Part shown: one piece after another, positions 1 through 7,755 of the stretch
Numbering within the stretch: position 1 is the first letter of the stretch
Layout of the letters: each line of letters starts with the position of its first letter
DNA from: JAEUNX01 sp034004685
Lineage (GTDB): Bacteria > Pseudomonadota > Gammaproteobacteria > Burkholderiales > Rhodocyclaceae
DNA length: 64,000 nucleotides
Assembly: GCA_034004685.1 (NCBI GenBank)
Contig: JAVEWG010000011.1
Span: 23,283-87,282 of the forward strand
Direction: 5' to 3'
Translations under genes and position numbers: made by a program
The notes under the pieces: model-generated
Database searches by the model: none
Seen by the model: the letters and a program-made list of their open reading frames with translations, nothing else
What the model was told of the DNA's origin: nothing

Positions 1-2
1 TG

Positions 3-1199
3 ATTTCTCCGGTCGGCAATACTGTTCCCGAAGCCTGGGAAAACCTGATCGCCGGTAAGAGCGGCATCGGGACCATCACCCGCTTTGACGCTTCCGCCTT
101 TCCGGTGCGGATCGCCGGTGAGGTCAAGAATTTCGATGTCACCGCCTATCTGTCCGCCAAGGAAGCCCGGCGGATGGACATCTTCATCCATTATGGGATG
201 GCGGCCGGTATCCAGGCCGTGCGGGATTCCGGCCTTGAGGTCACCGAGCAGAACGCCGAGCGGATTGGCGTGAATATCGGTTCCGGCATCGGTGGTCTGC
301 CGATGATCGAGGAAACCCATAACGATTACTTGACCGGCGGGCCCCGCAAGATTTCACCCTTCTTCATTCCCGGCACCATCAGCAACATGATCTCGGGCAA
401 TCTGTCCATCATGTTTGGCATGAAGGGGCCCAACATCGCGGTGGTGACGGCCTGTACCACCGGCCTCCATGCCATCGGCCTGTCTGCCCGGATGATCGAG
501 TACGGTGACGCCGATGTGATGGTGTGTGGCGGCGCCGAATCCACCGTGATGAGCTTGGCGGTTGGTGGCTTTGCCTCGGCCAAGGCCCTGTCCACCCGTA
601 ATGACGATCCGGCCACCGCCTCCCGTCCCTGGGACAAGGACCGGGACGGTTTCGTCCTGGGTGAGGGCGCCGGCGTCATGGTCCTGGAGGAATATGAACA
701 CGCCAAGAAGCGTGGCGCCAGGATTTACGCCGAGTTGGCGGGCTTCGGCATGAGCGGGGATGCTTACCATATGACTGCCCCGGATACCGACGGTCCCCGG
801 CGCAGCATGGTGAACGCGCTGCGCAACGCGGGCGTCAATCCGGATGGGGTGCAGTACCTGAACGCCCACGGTACATCTACCCCCCTGGGGGACAAGAACG
901 AAACCGATGCCATCAAGCTGGCCTTCGGGGTGGATCTGGCCAAGCAACTGGTGGTGAATTCCACCAAATCCATGACCGGGCATCTGTTGGGTGGCGCGGG
1001 CGGCCTGGAGTCGGTGTTTACCGTGCTGGCCGTCCATCATCAGGTTTCGCCGCCCACCATCAACATCTTTGAACAGGATCCGGAGTGCGATCTCGACTAC
1101 TGTGCCAATGAGGCGCGGCAGATGAAGATCGACGTGGCGATGAAGAATAACTTCGGCTTCGGGGGCACCAACGGTACGCTGGTGTTCCGCCGGACCTGA
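3..1199 (+). CDS. fabF: 3-oxoacyl-[acyl-carrier-protein] synthase II (KAS II), 5' end outside window
   Basis: Condensing enzyme of type II fatty-acid synthesis: it extends acyl-ACP with malonyl-ACP in the cytoplasm. The frame is open from base 3, so the first roughly 14 residues lie upstream of the window; 398 residues are visible against about 413 for the family. The thiolase-fold catalytic set is complete: nucleophile Cys in VVTACTTG (codon at 453), His in NAHGTSTPLGDKNE (codon at 867) and His in STKSMTGHLLGGAGG (codon at 981). The glycine-rich C-terminal NNFGFGGTNGTLVF is also present. In beta- and gammaproteobacteria this gene normally follows acpP. An intrinsic terminator lies 60 bp past the stop, already inside the next reading frame. 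Confidence 0.97.
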   Translation: MSPVGNTVPEAWENLIAGKSGIGTITRFDASAFPVRIAGEVKNFDVTAYLSAKEARRMDIFIHYGMAAGIQAVRDSGLEVTEQNAERIGVNIGSGIGGLPMIEETHNDYLTGGPRKISPFFIPGTISNMISGNLSIMFGMKGPNIAVVTACTTGLHAIGLSARMIEYGDADVMVCGGAESTVMSLAVGGFASAKALSTRNDDPATASRPWDKDRDGFVLGEGAGVMVLEEYEHAKKRGARIYAELAGFGMSGDAYHMTAPDTDGPRRSMVNALRNAGVNPDGVQYLNAHGTSTPLGDKNETDAIKLAFGVDLAKQLVVNSTKSMTGHLLGGAGGLESVFTVLAVHHQVSPPTINIFEQDPECDLDYCANEARQMKIDVAMKNNFGFGGTNGTLVFRRT

Positions 1200-1213
1200 C
1201 CGGGGGCGGAGGC

Positions 1214-1666
1214 TTGCGCTATCCGCGCGAGATCATCCTCCGATCCTCGGCACGACTGATGGCCGCCCTGTGGGGCGGCCATTTTTTCTTGGGTTTGGCG
1301 TTGCTGGCGGAGGGCTTGCCGGTTCCCTTGGTTTTTGCTGGCGCGCTGGGGCTGTTGGTCTCGGCGCTGATGGCCCATGGGCGGGCGCGGCGCTTGGCCG
1401 GGATGCGTCTGGACCTCCGGGAGGATGGTAGCCTGCATGTTGCTGGGTCCGAGGGGCCGGGACTAGACGCTCGGCCTTCCTCCGCCACGGTGGATCTGGG
1501 GTGGGCGATCTGGTTGGGCTGGCGGGCGGAGGGGCCGGGCAGTAGGCGTCAATCGGAGATCATCCTTCTGCTGCCTGATGGGATGGGTCCCGCGGATTGG
1601 CGGGCGTTGCGGATCTGGTTGCGCTTCAAGGTCCGCAGCGAGCCCGGGGTGGCTAAGGGGTCTTGA
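1214..1666 (+). CDS. YgfX-like small inner-membrane protein (hypothetical)
   Basis: A 150-residue protein with two adjacent hydrophobic segments near the N-terminus (about residues 16-33 and 36-52), then a soluble tail rich in Trp and Arg that ends in a pattern like WRALRIWLRFK. This topology, and the position between fabF and nadB, match the YgfX/CptA-like family; the assignment rests on topology and place, not on a diagnostic motif. The start is uncertain: TTG at 1214 sits behind a purine-rich GGGGGCGGAGG, while an ATG at 1259 would remove part of the first membrane segment. A strong terminator hairpin (1259-1290) lies inside the coding sequence. The 3' end overlaps the convergent nadB by 14 bp. 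Confidence 0.6.
   Translation: MRYPREIILRSSARLMAALWGGHFFLGLALLAEGLPVPLVFAGALGLLVSALMAHGRARRLAGMRLDLREDGSLHVAGSEGPGLDARPSSATVDLGWAIWLGWRAEGPGSRRQSEIILLLPDGMGPADWRALRIWLRFKVRSEPGVAKGS
1259..1290 (+). terminator. Intrinsic terminator inside the ygfX-like ORF
   Basis: A 10-bp perfect stem (ATGGCCGCCC with GGGCGGCCAT) closes a TGTG loop and is followed by six T then CTT. It lies 60 bp after the fabF stop, so it is the obvious fabF terminator, yet it falls within codons 16-26 of the ORF starting at 1214. Confidence 0.8.
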
Positions 1667-3239
1667 GGCGGGGGCGCAGCAGGGTCCTGCGCGCTACCGG
1701 CAGGGTTTCCGGGTAGTCCAGGCTGCGGTGCAGGCCCCGGCTTTCCTTGCGCTGGAGGGCGCAGCGGACGATGAGGTCGGCCGCTACCACCAGATTGCGC
1801 AACTCCACCAGATCATTGCTGACCCTGAAATTGGCGTAGAACTCGTTGATTTCCCGGCTCAACAGGCGAATGCGGTGCTGGGCCCGTTGCAGCCGCTTGG
1901 TGGTGCGCACGATGCCCACGTAGTCCCACATGAAACGGCGAAGTTCTTCCCAGTTGTGGGAGATGACGATTTCTTCGTCGGCATCGGTGACCCGGCTCTC
2001 ATCCCACTCCGGGGCCTGGGGCACGGCATGGCTTGGCTGGGCCAGGATGTCCTTGGCCGCTGCCTCAGCGAAGACCACGCATTCCAGCAGGGAGTTGCTG
2101 GCCAGGCGGTTTGCGCCGTGGAGCCCGGTGCAGGAGGACTCTCCCACCACATACAGGTGAGGGATGTCGGTGCGGGCCGCCAGGTCGGTGATGACGCCGC
2201 CACAGGTGTAGTGGGCGGCCGGAACCACCGGAATCGGATCCCGGGTGATGTCGATGCCCAGTTCCAGGCAGCGGGCATGGATGTTTGGAAAGTGGCTGGT
2301 GAGAAAGTCGGCGGGCTTGTGGGTGATGTCCAGGTATACGCAATCCAGGCCCCGTTTTTTCATCTCGAAATCGATGGCGCGGGCCACGATGTCCCGGGGA
2401 GCCAGCTCCGCCCGGGGGTCGTGGTTGGGCATGAAGCGGGTGCCGTCGGGCAGGCGCAAGAGGCCCCCTTCGCCCCGTACTGCTTCCGAGATCAGGAAGG
2501 ACTTGGCCTGGGGGTGGTACAGGCAGGTGGGGTGAAACTGGATCAACTCCATATTGGCCACCCGGCAACCGGCTCGCCAGGCCATGGCGATACCATCGCC
2601 GGTGGCGGTGTCGGGGTTGGTCGTATAGAGGTACACCTTGCCTGCCCCGCCGGTGGCGATGACTGTTTGGCGTGCCTGCAGGGTGAGGACCTTTTCGGCC
2701 TGGGGATCCAGGACATAGGCCCCGAGACAGCCCAGATCGGGCCGCCCGAGGCGGCGCCCGGTGATGAGGTCCACCGCGATGTGGTGTTCGAGGATGTGGA
2801 TGTTGGGATGGGCGCGAACTTGCGCGGTCAGCGTCTCTTGCACCGCCGCGCCGGTGGCGTCGGCAACGTGGAAGATGCGGCGATGGCTGTGGCCCCCTTC
2901 CCGGGTCAGGTGGTAACCCAGGGCGGAGGATTCGTCCCGGGTAAACGGCACGCCCCGGTCTATGAGCCACTGGATGGCGGACTGGCTATGCTCCACCACG
3001 AATCGGGTCGTGACGGGATCGCAAAGCCCGGCGCCAGCGGTGAAGGTGTCCTGAACGTGGGATTCGACGCTGTCCGGGGCATCCTGCACGGCTGCGATAC
3101 CCCCTTGGGCCCAGGCGCTGCTGCCATCCAGGAGTTCCCGCTTGGTGACCAGAGCGACCCGGCGGTGATCCGCAAGACGCAGGGCCAGGGATTGACCGGC
3201 CAGTCCGCTGCCGATAATCAATACGTCAAAGGCTTCCAC
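1653..3239 (-). CDS. nadB: L-aspartate oxidase
   Basis: Flavoenzyme that oxidises L-aspartate to iminoaspartate, the first step of de novo NAD synthesis (NadA then makes quinolinate). The 528-residue protein starts with the FAD-binding Rossmann motif IIGSGLAGQSLAL. It contains SSAWAQGGIAA, the internal FAD region TGGAGKVYLYTTNPDTATGDG, and HYTCGGVITD followed by LYVVGESSCTGLHGANRLASNSLLECVVF. These are hallmarks of NadB and separate it from succinate dehydrogenase, its closest relative. The start is GTG at 3239. It is transcribed divergently from rpoE across a 221-bp spacer and converges on the ygfX-like gene with a 14-bp overlap. Confidence 0.95.
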   Translation of the reverse strand: MEAFDVLIIGSGLAGQSLALRLADHRRVALVTKRELLDGSSAWAQGGIAAVQDAPDSVESHVQDTFTAGAGLCDPVTTRFVVEHSQSAIQWLIDRGVPFTRDESSALGYHLTREGGHSHRRIFHVADATGAAVQETLTAQVRAHPNIHILEHHIAVDLITGRRLGRPDLGCLGAYVLDPQAEKVLTLQARQTVIATGGAGKVYLYTTNPDTATGDGIAMAWRAGCRVANMELIQFHPTCLYHPQAKSFLISEAVRGEGGLLRLPDGTRFMPNHDPRAELAPRDIVARAIDFEMKKRGLDCVYLDITHKPADFLTSHFPNIHARCLELGIDITRDPIPVVPAAHYTCGGVITDLAARTDIPHLYVVGESSCTGLHGANRLASNSLLECVVFAEAAAKDILAQPSHAVPQAPEWDESRVTDADEEIVISHNWEELRRFMWDYVGIVRTTKRLQRAQHRIRLLSREINEFYANFRVSNDLVELRNLVVAADLIVRCALQRKESRGLHRSLDYPETLPVARRTLLRPRLKTP

Positions 3240-3331
3240 GGGCGTCGGAGATTCGAGTTGATCAATTCAAGAATATAACACTACCCCCTTGGCCGGGCGC
3301 CTTCCAGGGTTGGAAAGCCCTACCGCCGGCT

Positions 3332-3358
3332 GAACTATTCGCCGCCGGGACGGTCTTT
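3332..3358 (+). promoter_or_regulatory. Candidate sigma-E-type promoter of rpoE
   Basis: GAACTA (3332-3337), a 16-nt spacer, then TCTTT (3354-3358). This resembles the envelope-stress ECF consensus (GAACTT, N16-17, TCTGA) and would support autoregulation of rpoE, about 100 bp before its ATG. A weaker sigma-70-like TATACT lies at 3398-3403 with a poor -35 at 3374. Prediction from pattern only. Confidence 0.45.
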
Positions 3359-3460
3359 CTGCGTAGATCGACTTTGCTGGAGCCTTCTGTGCTTGGATAT
3401 ACTTGCGCGGCCCAACTACCGCGAGAGCCGGACATTTCACCGTCCCCGCCCCCTTCACAG

Positions 3461-4060
3461 ATGAGTGACCGTGAAATCGATCAGCAGATTGTCGAGCGCG
3501 TGCAGCGTGGCGACAAACAAGCGTTCGGTCTTCTCGTCGCCAAGTATCAGCGCAAGCTGGCTCGCCTGCTGTCGCGCCTGATTCGGGATCCGGCCGAGGT
3601 GGAGGATATCGTTCAGGAGTCCTTCATCAAGGCCTACCGGGCCTTGCCTTCCTTCCGCGGGGATAGTGCCTTCTATACCTGGCTCTACCGCATTGGCATC
3701 AATACTGCCAAGAACTATCTGGTTTCCTTGGGCCGTCGGGCCCCCACCACCACGGATTTCGACTCCGAGGAGGCGGAGACCTTCGAGGACGGGGCGCAAC
3801 TGCGGGATATCAATACCCCCGAGCGGCTGATGATGTCCAAGGAGATCGGCCTGACCGTGGATGAGGCGATGAATGCCCTGCCCGAGGAATTGCGGACCGC
3901 CATTACCCTGCGGGAACTGGAAGGTCTGAGTTACGAAGAGATCGCGAGCATCATGGATTGCCCGATCGGCACCGTCCGGTCCCGGATTTTCCGGGCCCGG
4001 GAGGCGATCGCGGAGCGTTTGAGACCCCTTCTGGACACCGCGCCAGATCAAAGATGGTAG
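3461..4060 (+). CDS. rpoE: RNA polymerase ECF sigma factor RpoE (sigma-E/AlgU type)
   Basis: Alternative sigma factor for the periplasmic and outer-membrane stress response. The 199-residue product begins MSDREIDQQIVERVQ and has region 2 (residues about 25-95, with DPAEVEDIVQESFIKAYRAL) and region 4 (about 140-190, ALPEELRTAITLRELEGLSYEEIASIMDCPIGTVRSRIFRAREA). The frame is open further upstream to 3374, but ATG 3461 gives the family-typical N-terminus and length. It is followed directly by rseA, rseB, rseC and degP, the arrangement of the Pseudomonas algU-mucABCD operon. A sigma-E-like promoter precedes it. Confidence 0.96.
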   Translation: MSDREIDQQIVERVQRGDKQAFGLLVAKYQRKLARLLSRLIRDPAEVEDIVQESFIKAYRALPSFRGDSAFYTWLYRIGINTAKNYLVSLGRRAPTTTDFDSEEAETFEDGAQLRDINTPERLMMSKEIGLTVDEAMNALPEELRTAITLRELEGLSYEEIASIMDCPIGTVRSRIFRAREAIAERLRPLLDTAPDQRW

Positions 4061-4069
4061 GTGAATGGC

Positions 4070-4600
4070 ATGACTGAGAAACTCTCGGCTCTGTTCGACG
4101 GCGCCGCGGACGAGGCCGCCTTGCCCCCCACCCTGGAGTCCCTGAAGCGGGACGTCCGGATGCGGGAAAAGTGGGGGATGTACTGTTTGATCGGGGACGC
4201 GATTCGTGGGGAGCACCAGGGCGAAGCTGACCTTACCGCGCGGGTGATGGCGCGCCTGGAACTGGAACCCACGGTACTCTCACCCCTGGCGCCCCGCCCC
4301 GGGGTGGGGGCGCAACCGAGGCGCAATCTGGGGTGGATACTCATGCCCCTGGCAGCGTCGGTCATGGGGGTGGCGGTGGTGGGATGGGCAGTTCAACTCC
4401 TGCGCTCGGAGGAGCCCGGCATCAATGTCGCCCGGGCACCCGCCGCCGCCGTATCGCCGGTGGCCCAGTTCGCCGCGCCCAAGGATGATCCTTACCGGCA
4501 ATATGTATTTGCCCACCAGACCCTCGCGGGGGGGGGCGCGATGCCCAGCGTGGCGCAATACGTCCGCACGGTGGCGGAAGGCCGTCCGGGTCTCGAATAA
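4070..4600 (+). CDS. rseA: Anti-sigma-E factor RseA/MucA-like
   Basis: Single-pass inner-membrane anti-sigma factor: the cytoplasmic N-terminal domain holds sigma-E inactive until regulated proteolysis. About 176 residues. The N-terminus (EKLSALFDGAADEAALPPTLESLKRD... then REKWGMYCLIGDAIRG) matches the RseA_N fold, and a membrane segment lies near residues 85-107 (WILMPLAASVMGVAVVGWAV), leaving a periplasmic tail. A GTG at 4061, immediately after the rpoE stop, is an alternative start; ATG 4070 is preferred because AGGTG at 4059-4063 is correctly spaced. Its TAA shares one base with the rseB ATG, indicating translational coupling. Confidence 0.9.
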   Translation: MTEKLSALFDGAADEAALPPTLESLKRDVRMREKWGMYCLIGDAIRGEHQGEADLTARVMARLELEPTVLSPLAPRPGVGAQPRRNLGWILMPLAASVMGVAVVGWAVQLLRSEEPGINVARAPAAAVSPVAQFAAPKDDPYRQYVFAHQTLAGGGAMPSVAQYVRTVAEGRPGLE

Positions 4601-5568
4601 TGGCGCGCCTCTGGCTGTGGCTGCTTGCAGCCTGGTTGCCGTTTCAGGCGTGGGCCGAACCGCCCGGAGACCCCTTGAGCTGGGTTGGCCGGATCGCAAC
4701 GGCAGGTCAGAAGCTTACCTATGTTGGGACTTTCACCTATCAGAGTGGTGCCCGCCTGGAGACATCCCGAATCATCCATGTGCGGGATGGGGGGGGCGAG
4801 CTGGAAAAACTGGAAACCCTGGACGGCAGTCCGAGAGAGGTGATCCGCAGTAGCACCGGGGAGGTTCGGTGTGTGCTCCCCACCCAAAAGACCGTGATCA
4901 TCGATCAGGCCGGCGGCCGGCGGGTCTTTCCTTCCCGTCTGGTGGAGGGGTGGACCGGGTTGGCGGAGAATTACCGCATTCGCCGTGGAGAACTCGGGCG
5001 CGTGGCGGGGCTGGAGGCCCAGCAGATCGTTCTTGAACCAAAGGATGATCTGCGCTACGCCCAGATTCTGTGGGCGGATCTTCAATCCGGCCTGCTGCTG
5101 AAATCCCGGCTGGTGGATGAGCAGGGGGAAACCATCGAGCAGTTCGCCTTCAACGAAGTGAAGATCGGCGGTGAGGTGGATCGGGCCCAGCTCCAGTCCC
5201 GCTATGGCGGGGAGCAAGCAGGATGGCATGTGTTGGACGCCCGGGGCAATGAACTGCGGGGCGAGGGTGTAGGCTGGGGTGTGCGCAACGGATTGCCCGG
5301 GTTTCGCCAGACCAGCATAGTGCGGCGCCAGCTGGGGCCGGGGAATGAGGCGGTGCAGATGGTGTTTTCGGACGGGCTCGTGGCTATTTCCGTATTTGTG
5401 GAACCCTTGCCCACCGAGGCCGCCAAGGCGGCCACCGGGGCGTTTCGCTCTGGTGCCATCAATATTTTCAAGCGAGCACTGGGCTCGAGTCAGGTGACGG
5501 CTCTGGGGGAAGTGCCGCCCCGGGCCGTGCAGCGACTGGCGGAAGCCGTGGAACCCTTAAAGCGTTGA
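4600..5568 (+). CDS. rseB: Sigma-E regulatory protein RseB/MucB (periplasmic)
   Basis: Periplasmic protein that binds RseA and protects it from cleavage, sensing lipid or lipoprotein stress. 322 residues with a clear signal peptide (positive start, hydrophobic WLWLLAAWLPFQAWA, cleavage probably after AWA at residue 19-20). The large N-terminal domain follows the RseB pattern (TYVGTFTYQSGARLETSRIIH, REVIRS, VRCVLP, VDEQGETIEQFAFNEV) and the smaller C-terminal domain runs from about residue 210. The start codon overlaps the rseA stop. It is the third gene of the sigma-E operon. Confidence 0.93.
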   Translation: MARLWLWLLAAWLPFQAWAEPPGDPLSWVGRIATAGQKLTYVGTFTYQSGARLETSRIIHVRDGGGELEKLETLDGSPREVIRSSTGEVRCVLPTQKTVIIDQAGGRRVFPSRLVEGWTGLAENYRIRRGELGRVAGLEAQQIVLEPKDDLRYAQILWADLQSGLLLKSRLVDEQGETIEQFAFNEVKIGGEVDRAQLQSRYGGEQAGWHVLDARGNELRGEGVGWGVRNGLPGFRQTSIVRRQLGPGNEAVQMVFSDGLVAISVFVEPLPTEAAKAATGAFRSGAINIFKRALGSSQVTALGEVPPRAVQRLAEAVEPLKR

Positions 5569-5569
5569 T

Positions 5570-6031
5570 ATGGATGTACGCGCAACCGTGGTTCGTGTCG
5601 GGCCCTCTGGCGCCTGGGTCCGCGTCGAGGACCGGGCGGGGGGCTGCGGCCGCTGTGACGAACCCGGCGGATGCCGGTCGATCCAGCTGACCCAGGCTTT
5701 TGGGCCGCAACGGGACGAGTTCCCGCTGCCCGCCGACGTGGCGGTCCGGGTGGGCGATCGGGTGCGGTTGCGGATCCAGGATGGCGCTCCCCTCAGGGGG
5801 GCGCTGCTGGCCTATGGGCTGCCCTTGGCTGGCTTGCTGGGTGGGGCGCTGCTGGCGGCGGGTCTGGCGCCCCTGGCCTCCGCCGATGCCAATGTGCTCC
5901 TGGGGGGGGGCGCGGGCTTGGTGGCGGGCTGGGGGGGCGGGCGTCGCCTGGCCTGCCGGCTTGCCCTCCAGCCGGAAGTGGAGATCCTGGCTTCCGACGC
6001 CGAGAATCCCTGTGGAGGTCTTGTCCCATGA
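5570..6031 (+). CDS. rseC: RseC/MucC-family inner-membrane protein
   Basis: 153-residue membrane protein of the SoxR-reducing/RseC family, a modulator of the sigma-E operon whose biochemical role is poorly defined. A cysteine cluster near the N-terminus (GGCGRCDEPGGC, residues about 23-35) is the family signature, followed by a beta-rich stretch and two hydrophobic segments (about residues 78-95 and 100-122). It starts 1 nt after the rseB stop, and its TGA overlaps the degP ATG (ATGA), so the two are probably translationally coupled. Confidence 0.88.
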   Translation: MDVRATVVRVGPSGAWVRVEDRAGGCGRCDEPGGCRSIQLTQAFGPQRDEFPLPADVAVRVGDRVRLRIQDGAPLRGALLAYGLPLAGLLGGALLAAGLAPLASADANVLLGGGAGLVAGWGGGRRLACRLALQPEVEILASDAENPCGGLVP

Positions 6032-7443
6032 CCTGGATTTATCGCTGGGTGTTGCCCATGCTCCTGGGGGGGCTGGCCCTGCTTGTGCCGCCCCGGACCC
6101 AGGCGCGGGACTTGCCTGACTTCACCGCCCTGGTGGAGCACCAGGGCGCCGCGGTGGTGAATATCAGCGCCTTGCAGGCCGCCCCCCGGCCGCCCCATCC
6201 GCAGATCGACGAAAACGACCCGATGTTCGATCTGTTCCGGCGCTTCCTGCCCCGGCGCCCCGGCCCGGCGCCCAAGGAAGACCAGGACGATCGATCCCTG
6301 GGGTCGGGCTTCATCATTTCCCCGGATGGATTCATCCTTACCAACGCCCATGTGGTGGAGGGCAGCAGCGACATCCTTGTGCGCCTTAAGGATAAACGGG
6401 AATACGCTGCCAAGATCGTCGGAGCCGACAAACGGACTGATGTGGCCGTCCTCAAGATCGAGGCAAAGGGTTTGCCACGGGCCGTGCTGGGCGACCCGCA
6501 GCAGCTCAAGGTCGGGGAATGGGTGGTGGCCATCGGTTCGCCCTTTGGTTTCGACCACACGGTGACGGCCGGGATCGTCAGTGCCACCGGACGGGCTTTG
6601 CCTCAGGAAAACCTGGTGCCCTTCATCCAGACCGATGTGGCCATCAATCCGGGCAATTCCGGTGGGCCCCTGTTCAACCTGAAGGGTGAGGTGGTGGGGG
6701 TCAATTCCCAGATCTACAGCCGCACCGGGGGCTTCATGGGGCTTTCCTTCGCCATTCCCATTGATCTGGCCATGGTGGTGCAGGAACAGCTGCGCCAGGA
6801 TGGCCGGGTCCAGCGTGGACGGATCGGGGTGTTGATCCAGGAAGTGACCCGGGAGCTGGCGGAGGGTTTCGGCCTGGCCCGTCCCGAGGGGGCCCTGGTA
6901 AGTGGTGTCGAGCCCAACAGCCCGGCGGAACGGGGGGGTATCCAGCAGGGGGACGTGATCCTGCGCTTCGATGGTCGGCCAGTCAGCGCTTCGTCCGATC
7001 TGCCCCGGATCGTCGGGGCGATCCGGCCGGGTGCCCGGGTGTCCACCCAGGTGCTGCGCCGGGGAGAGACGAAGGAGGTTTCCTTGGTGGTGGCGGAGCT
7101 GAAGGAGGAAGGGGGCAGCCGCCGTCCGGCTGCCTCGCCGGCGTCCCAAGGGGCGGCCAATCGCATCGGCCTGGTGCTTTCCGACCCCAGTGTCCAGCAG
7201 CGGCGTGATCTGGCGATCAGCCAGGGGGTCGTGGTGGAGCAGGCCCGGGGGGCTTCGATCCGGGCCGAGTTGCGCCCAGGGGACGTGATCCTGGCTACCG
7301 TGGCGGCTGGCCGTCCGAGTCCGGTGAAATCGGTGACTCAGTTCAATGAGTTGCTGGCGGGGATGGCCCGGGGTCAGGCCCTGACCCTTCAGGTTGCCCG
7401 GGCCGGCCAGGCCTCCTACGTGGCGCTGCGGATCGAGGAATGA
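6028..7443 (+). CDS. degP: Periplasmic serine protease DegP/MucD (HtrA family)
   Basis: HtrA protease-chaperone that removes misfolded periplasmic proteins. 471 residues: signal peptide (residues 1-23, cleavage near TQA), trypsin-like domain with His in LTNAHVVEG, Asp in KRTDVAVLKI and Ser in NPGNSGGPLF, then two PDZ domains (about residues 260-350 and 375-470, with VLSDPSVQQRRDLAISQGVVV in the second). The frame is open upstream to 5671, but ATG 6028 gives the signal peptide and overlaps the rseC stop. Placement in the rpoE operon matches mucD. Confidence 0.95.
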   Translation: MTWIYRWVLPMLLGGLALLVPPRTQARDLPDFTALVEHQGAAVVNISALQAAPRPPHPQIDENDPMFDLFRRFLPRRPGPAPKEDQDDRSLGSGFIISPDGFILTNAHVVEGSSDILVRLKDKREYAAKIVGADKRTDVAVLKIEAKGLPRAVLGDPQQLKVGEWVVAIGSPFGFDHTVTAGIVSATGRALPQENLVPFIQTDVAINPGNSGGPLFNLKGEVVGVNSQIYSRTGGFMGLSFAIPIDLAMVVQEQLRQDGRVQRGRIGVLIQEVTRELAEGFGLARPEGALVSGVEPNSPAERGGIQQGDVILRFDGRPVSASSDLPRIVGAIRPGARVSTQVLRRGETKEVSLVVAELKEEGGSRRPAASPASQGAANRIGLVLSDPSVQQRRDLAISQGVVVEQARGASIRAELRPGDVILATVAAGRPSPVKSVTQFNELLAGMARGQALTLQVARAGQASYVALRIEE

Positions 7444-7703
7444 ATCCGCCGCGCTTGCAGGTTCTGGGGCGCCAGTGGTGCCATCTGTGCCACGAAATGA
7501 CTGCCGCCCTGTCGTCCCTGGCCCGGGAGTTGGGGGCCACGGTGGAAGAGGTGGATGTGGATCTCAATCCGGACCTGGAGGCCCGTTGGGACGAAATGGT
7601 CCCGGTCCTCCTGGCCGATGGCCACTATGTGTGCCACTACCATCTGGACGAGGCGGCGCTGCGTGCCTACTTCCAGGCTTTTCCGGTAAAATCCGGCGCT
7701 TAG
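7440..7703 (+). CDS. Glutaredoxin/thioredoxin-like small protein (DUF836-type)
   Basis: 87-residue cytosolic thioredoxin-fold protein with a CHLC active-site motif near the N-terminus (VLGRQWCHLCHEM) and the cis-Pro region MVPVLLADG. It fits the short glutaredoxin-like family often found next to mucD/lepA in betaproteobacteria. The partner is unknown; a thiol-disulfide role is inferred from the CxxC. The ATG overlaps the degP stop (ATGA), so it is the last gene of the sigma-E operon. An intrinsic terminator follows 21 bp after its stop. Confidence 0.8.
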   Translation: MNPPRLQVLGRQWCHLCHEMTAALSSLARELGATVEEVDVDLNPDLEARWDEMVPVLLADGHYVCHYHLDEAALRAYFQAFPVKSGA

Positions 7704-7724
7704 CGAAGCCGATCATCTTATTCT

Positions 7725-7750
7725 GGGTGCTGCAGGGCACCCTTTTTATT
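7725..7750 (+). terminator. Intrinsic terminator of the sigma-E operon, abutting lepA
   Basis: GGGTGC (7725-7730) pairs with GCACCC (7737-7742) around TGCAGG, followed by TTTTTATT (7743-7750). It ends 5 nt before the lepA ATG, leaving no room for a separate promoter and no ordinary Shine-Dalgarno for lepA. Confidence 0.75.
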
Positions 7751-7755
7751 GCCCC

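Noticed and set aside
3253..3270. TTGATCAATTCAA near the nadB start as an FNR box
   Set aside because: Half-sites do not fit TTGAT-N4-ATCAA at correct spacing in either direction.
1578..3278. Long plus-strand frame opposite nadB (566 codons)
   Set aside because: High-GC shadow of nadB; no family motifs, and nadB on the minus strand has all of its own.
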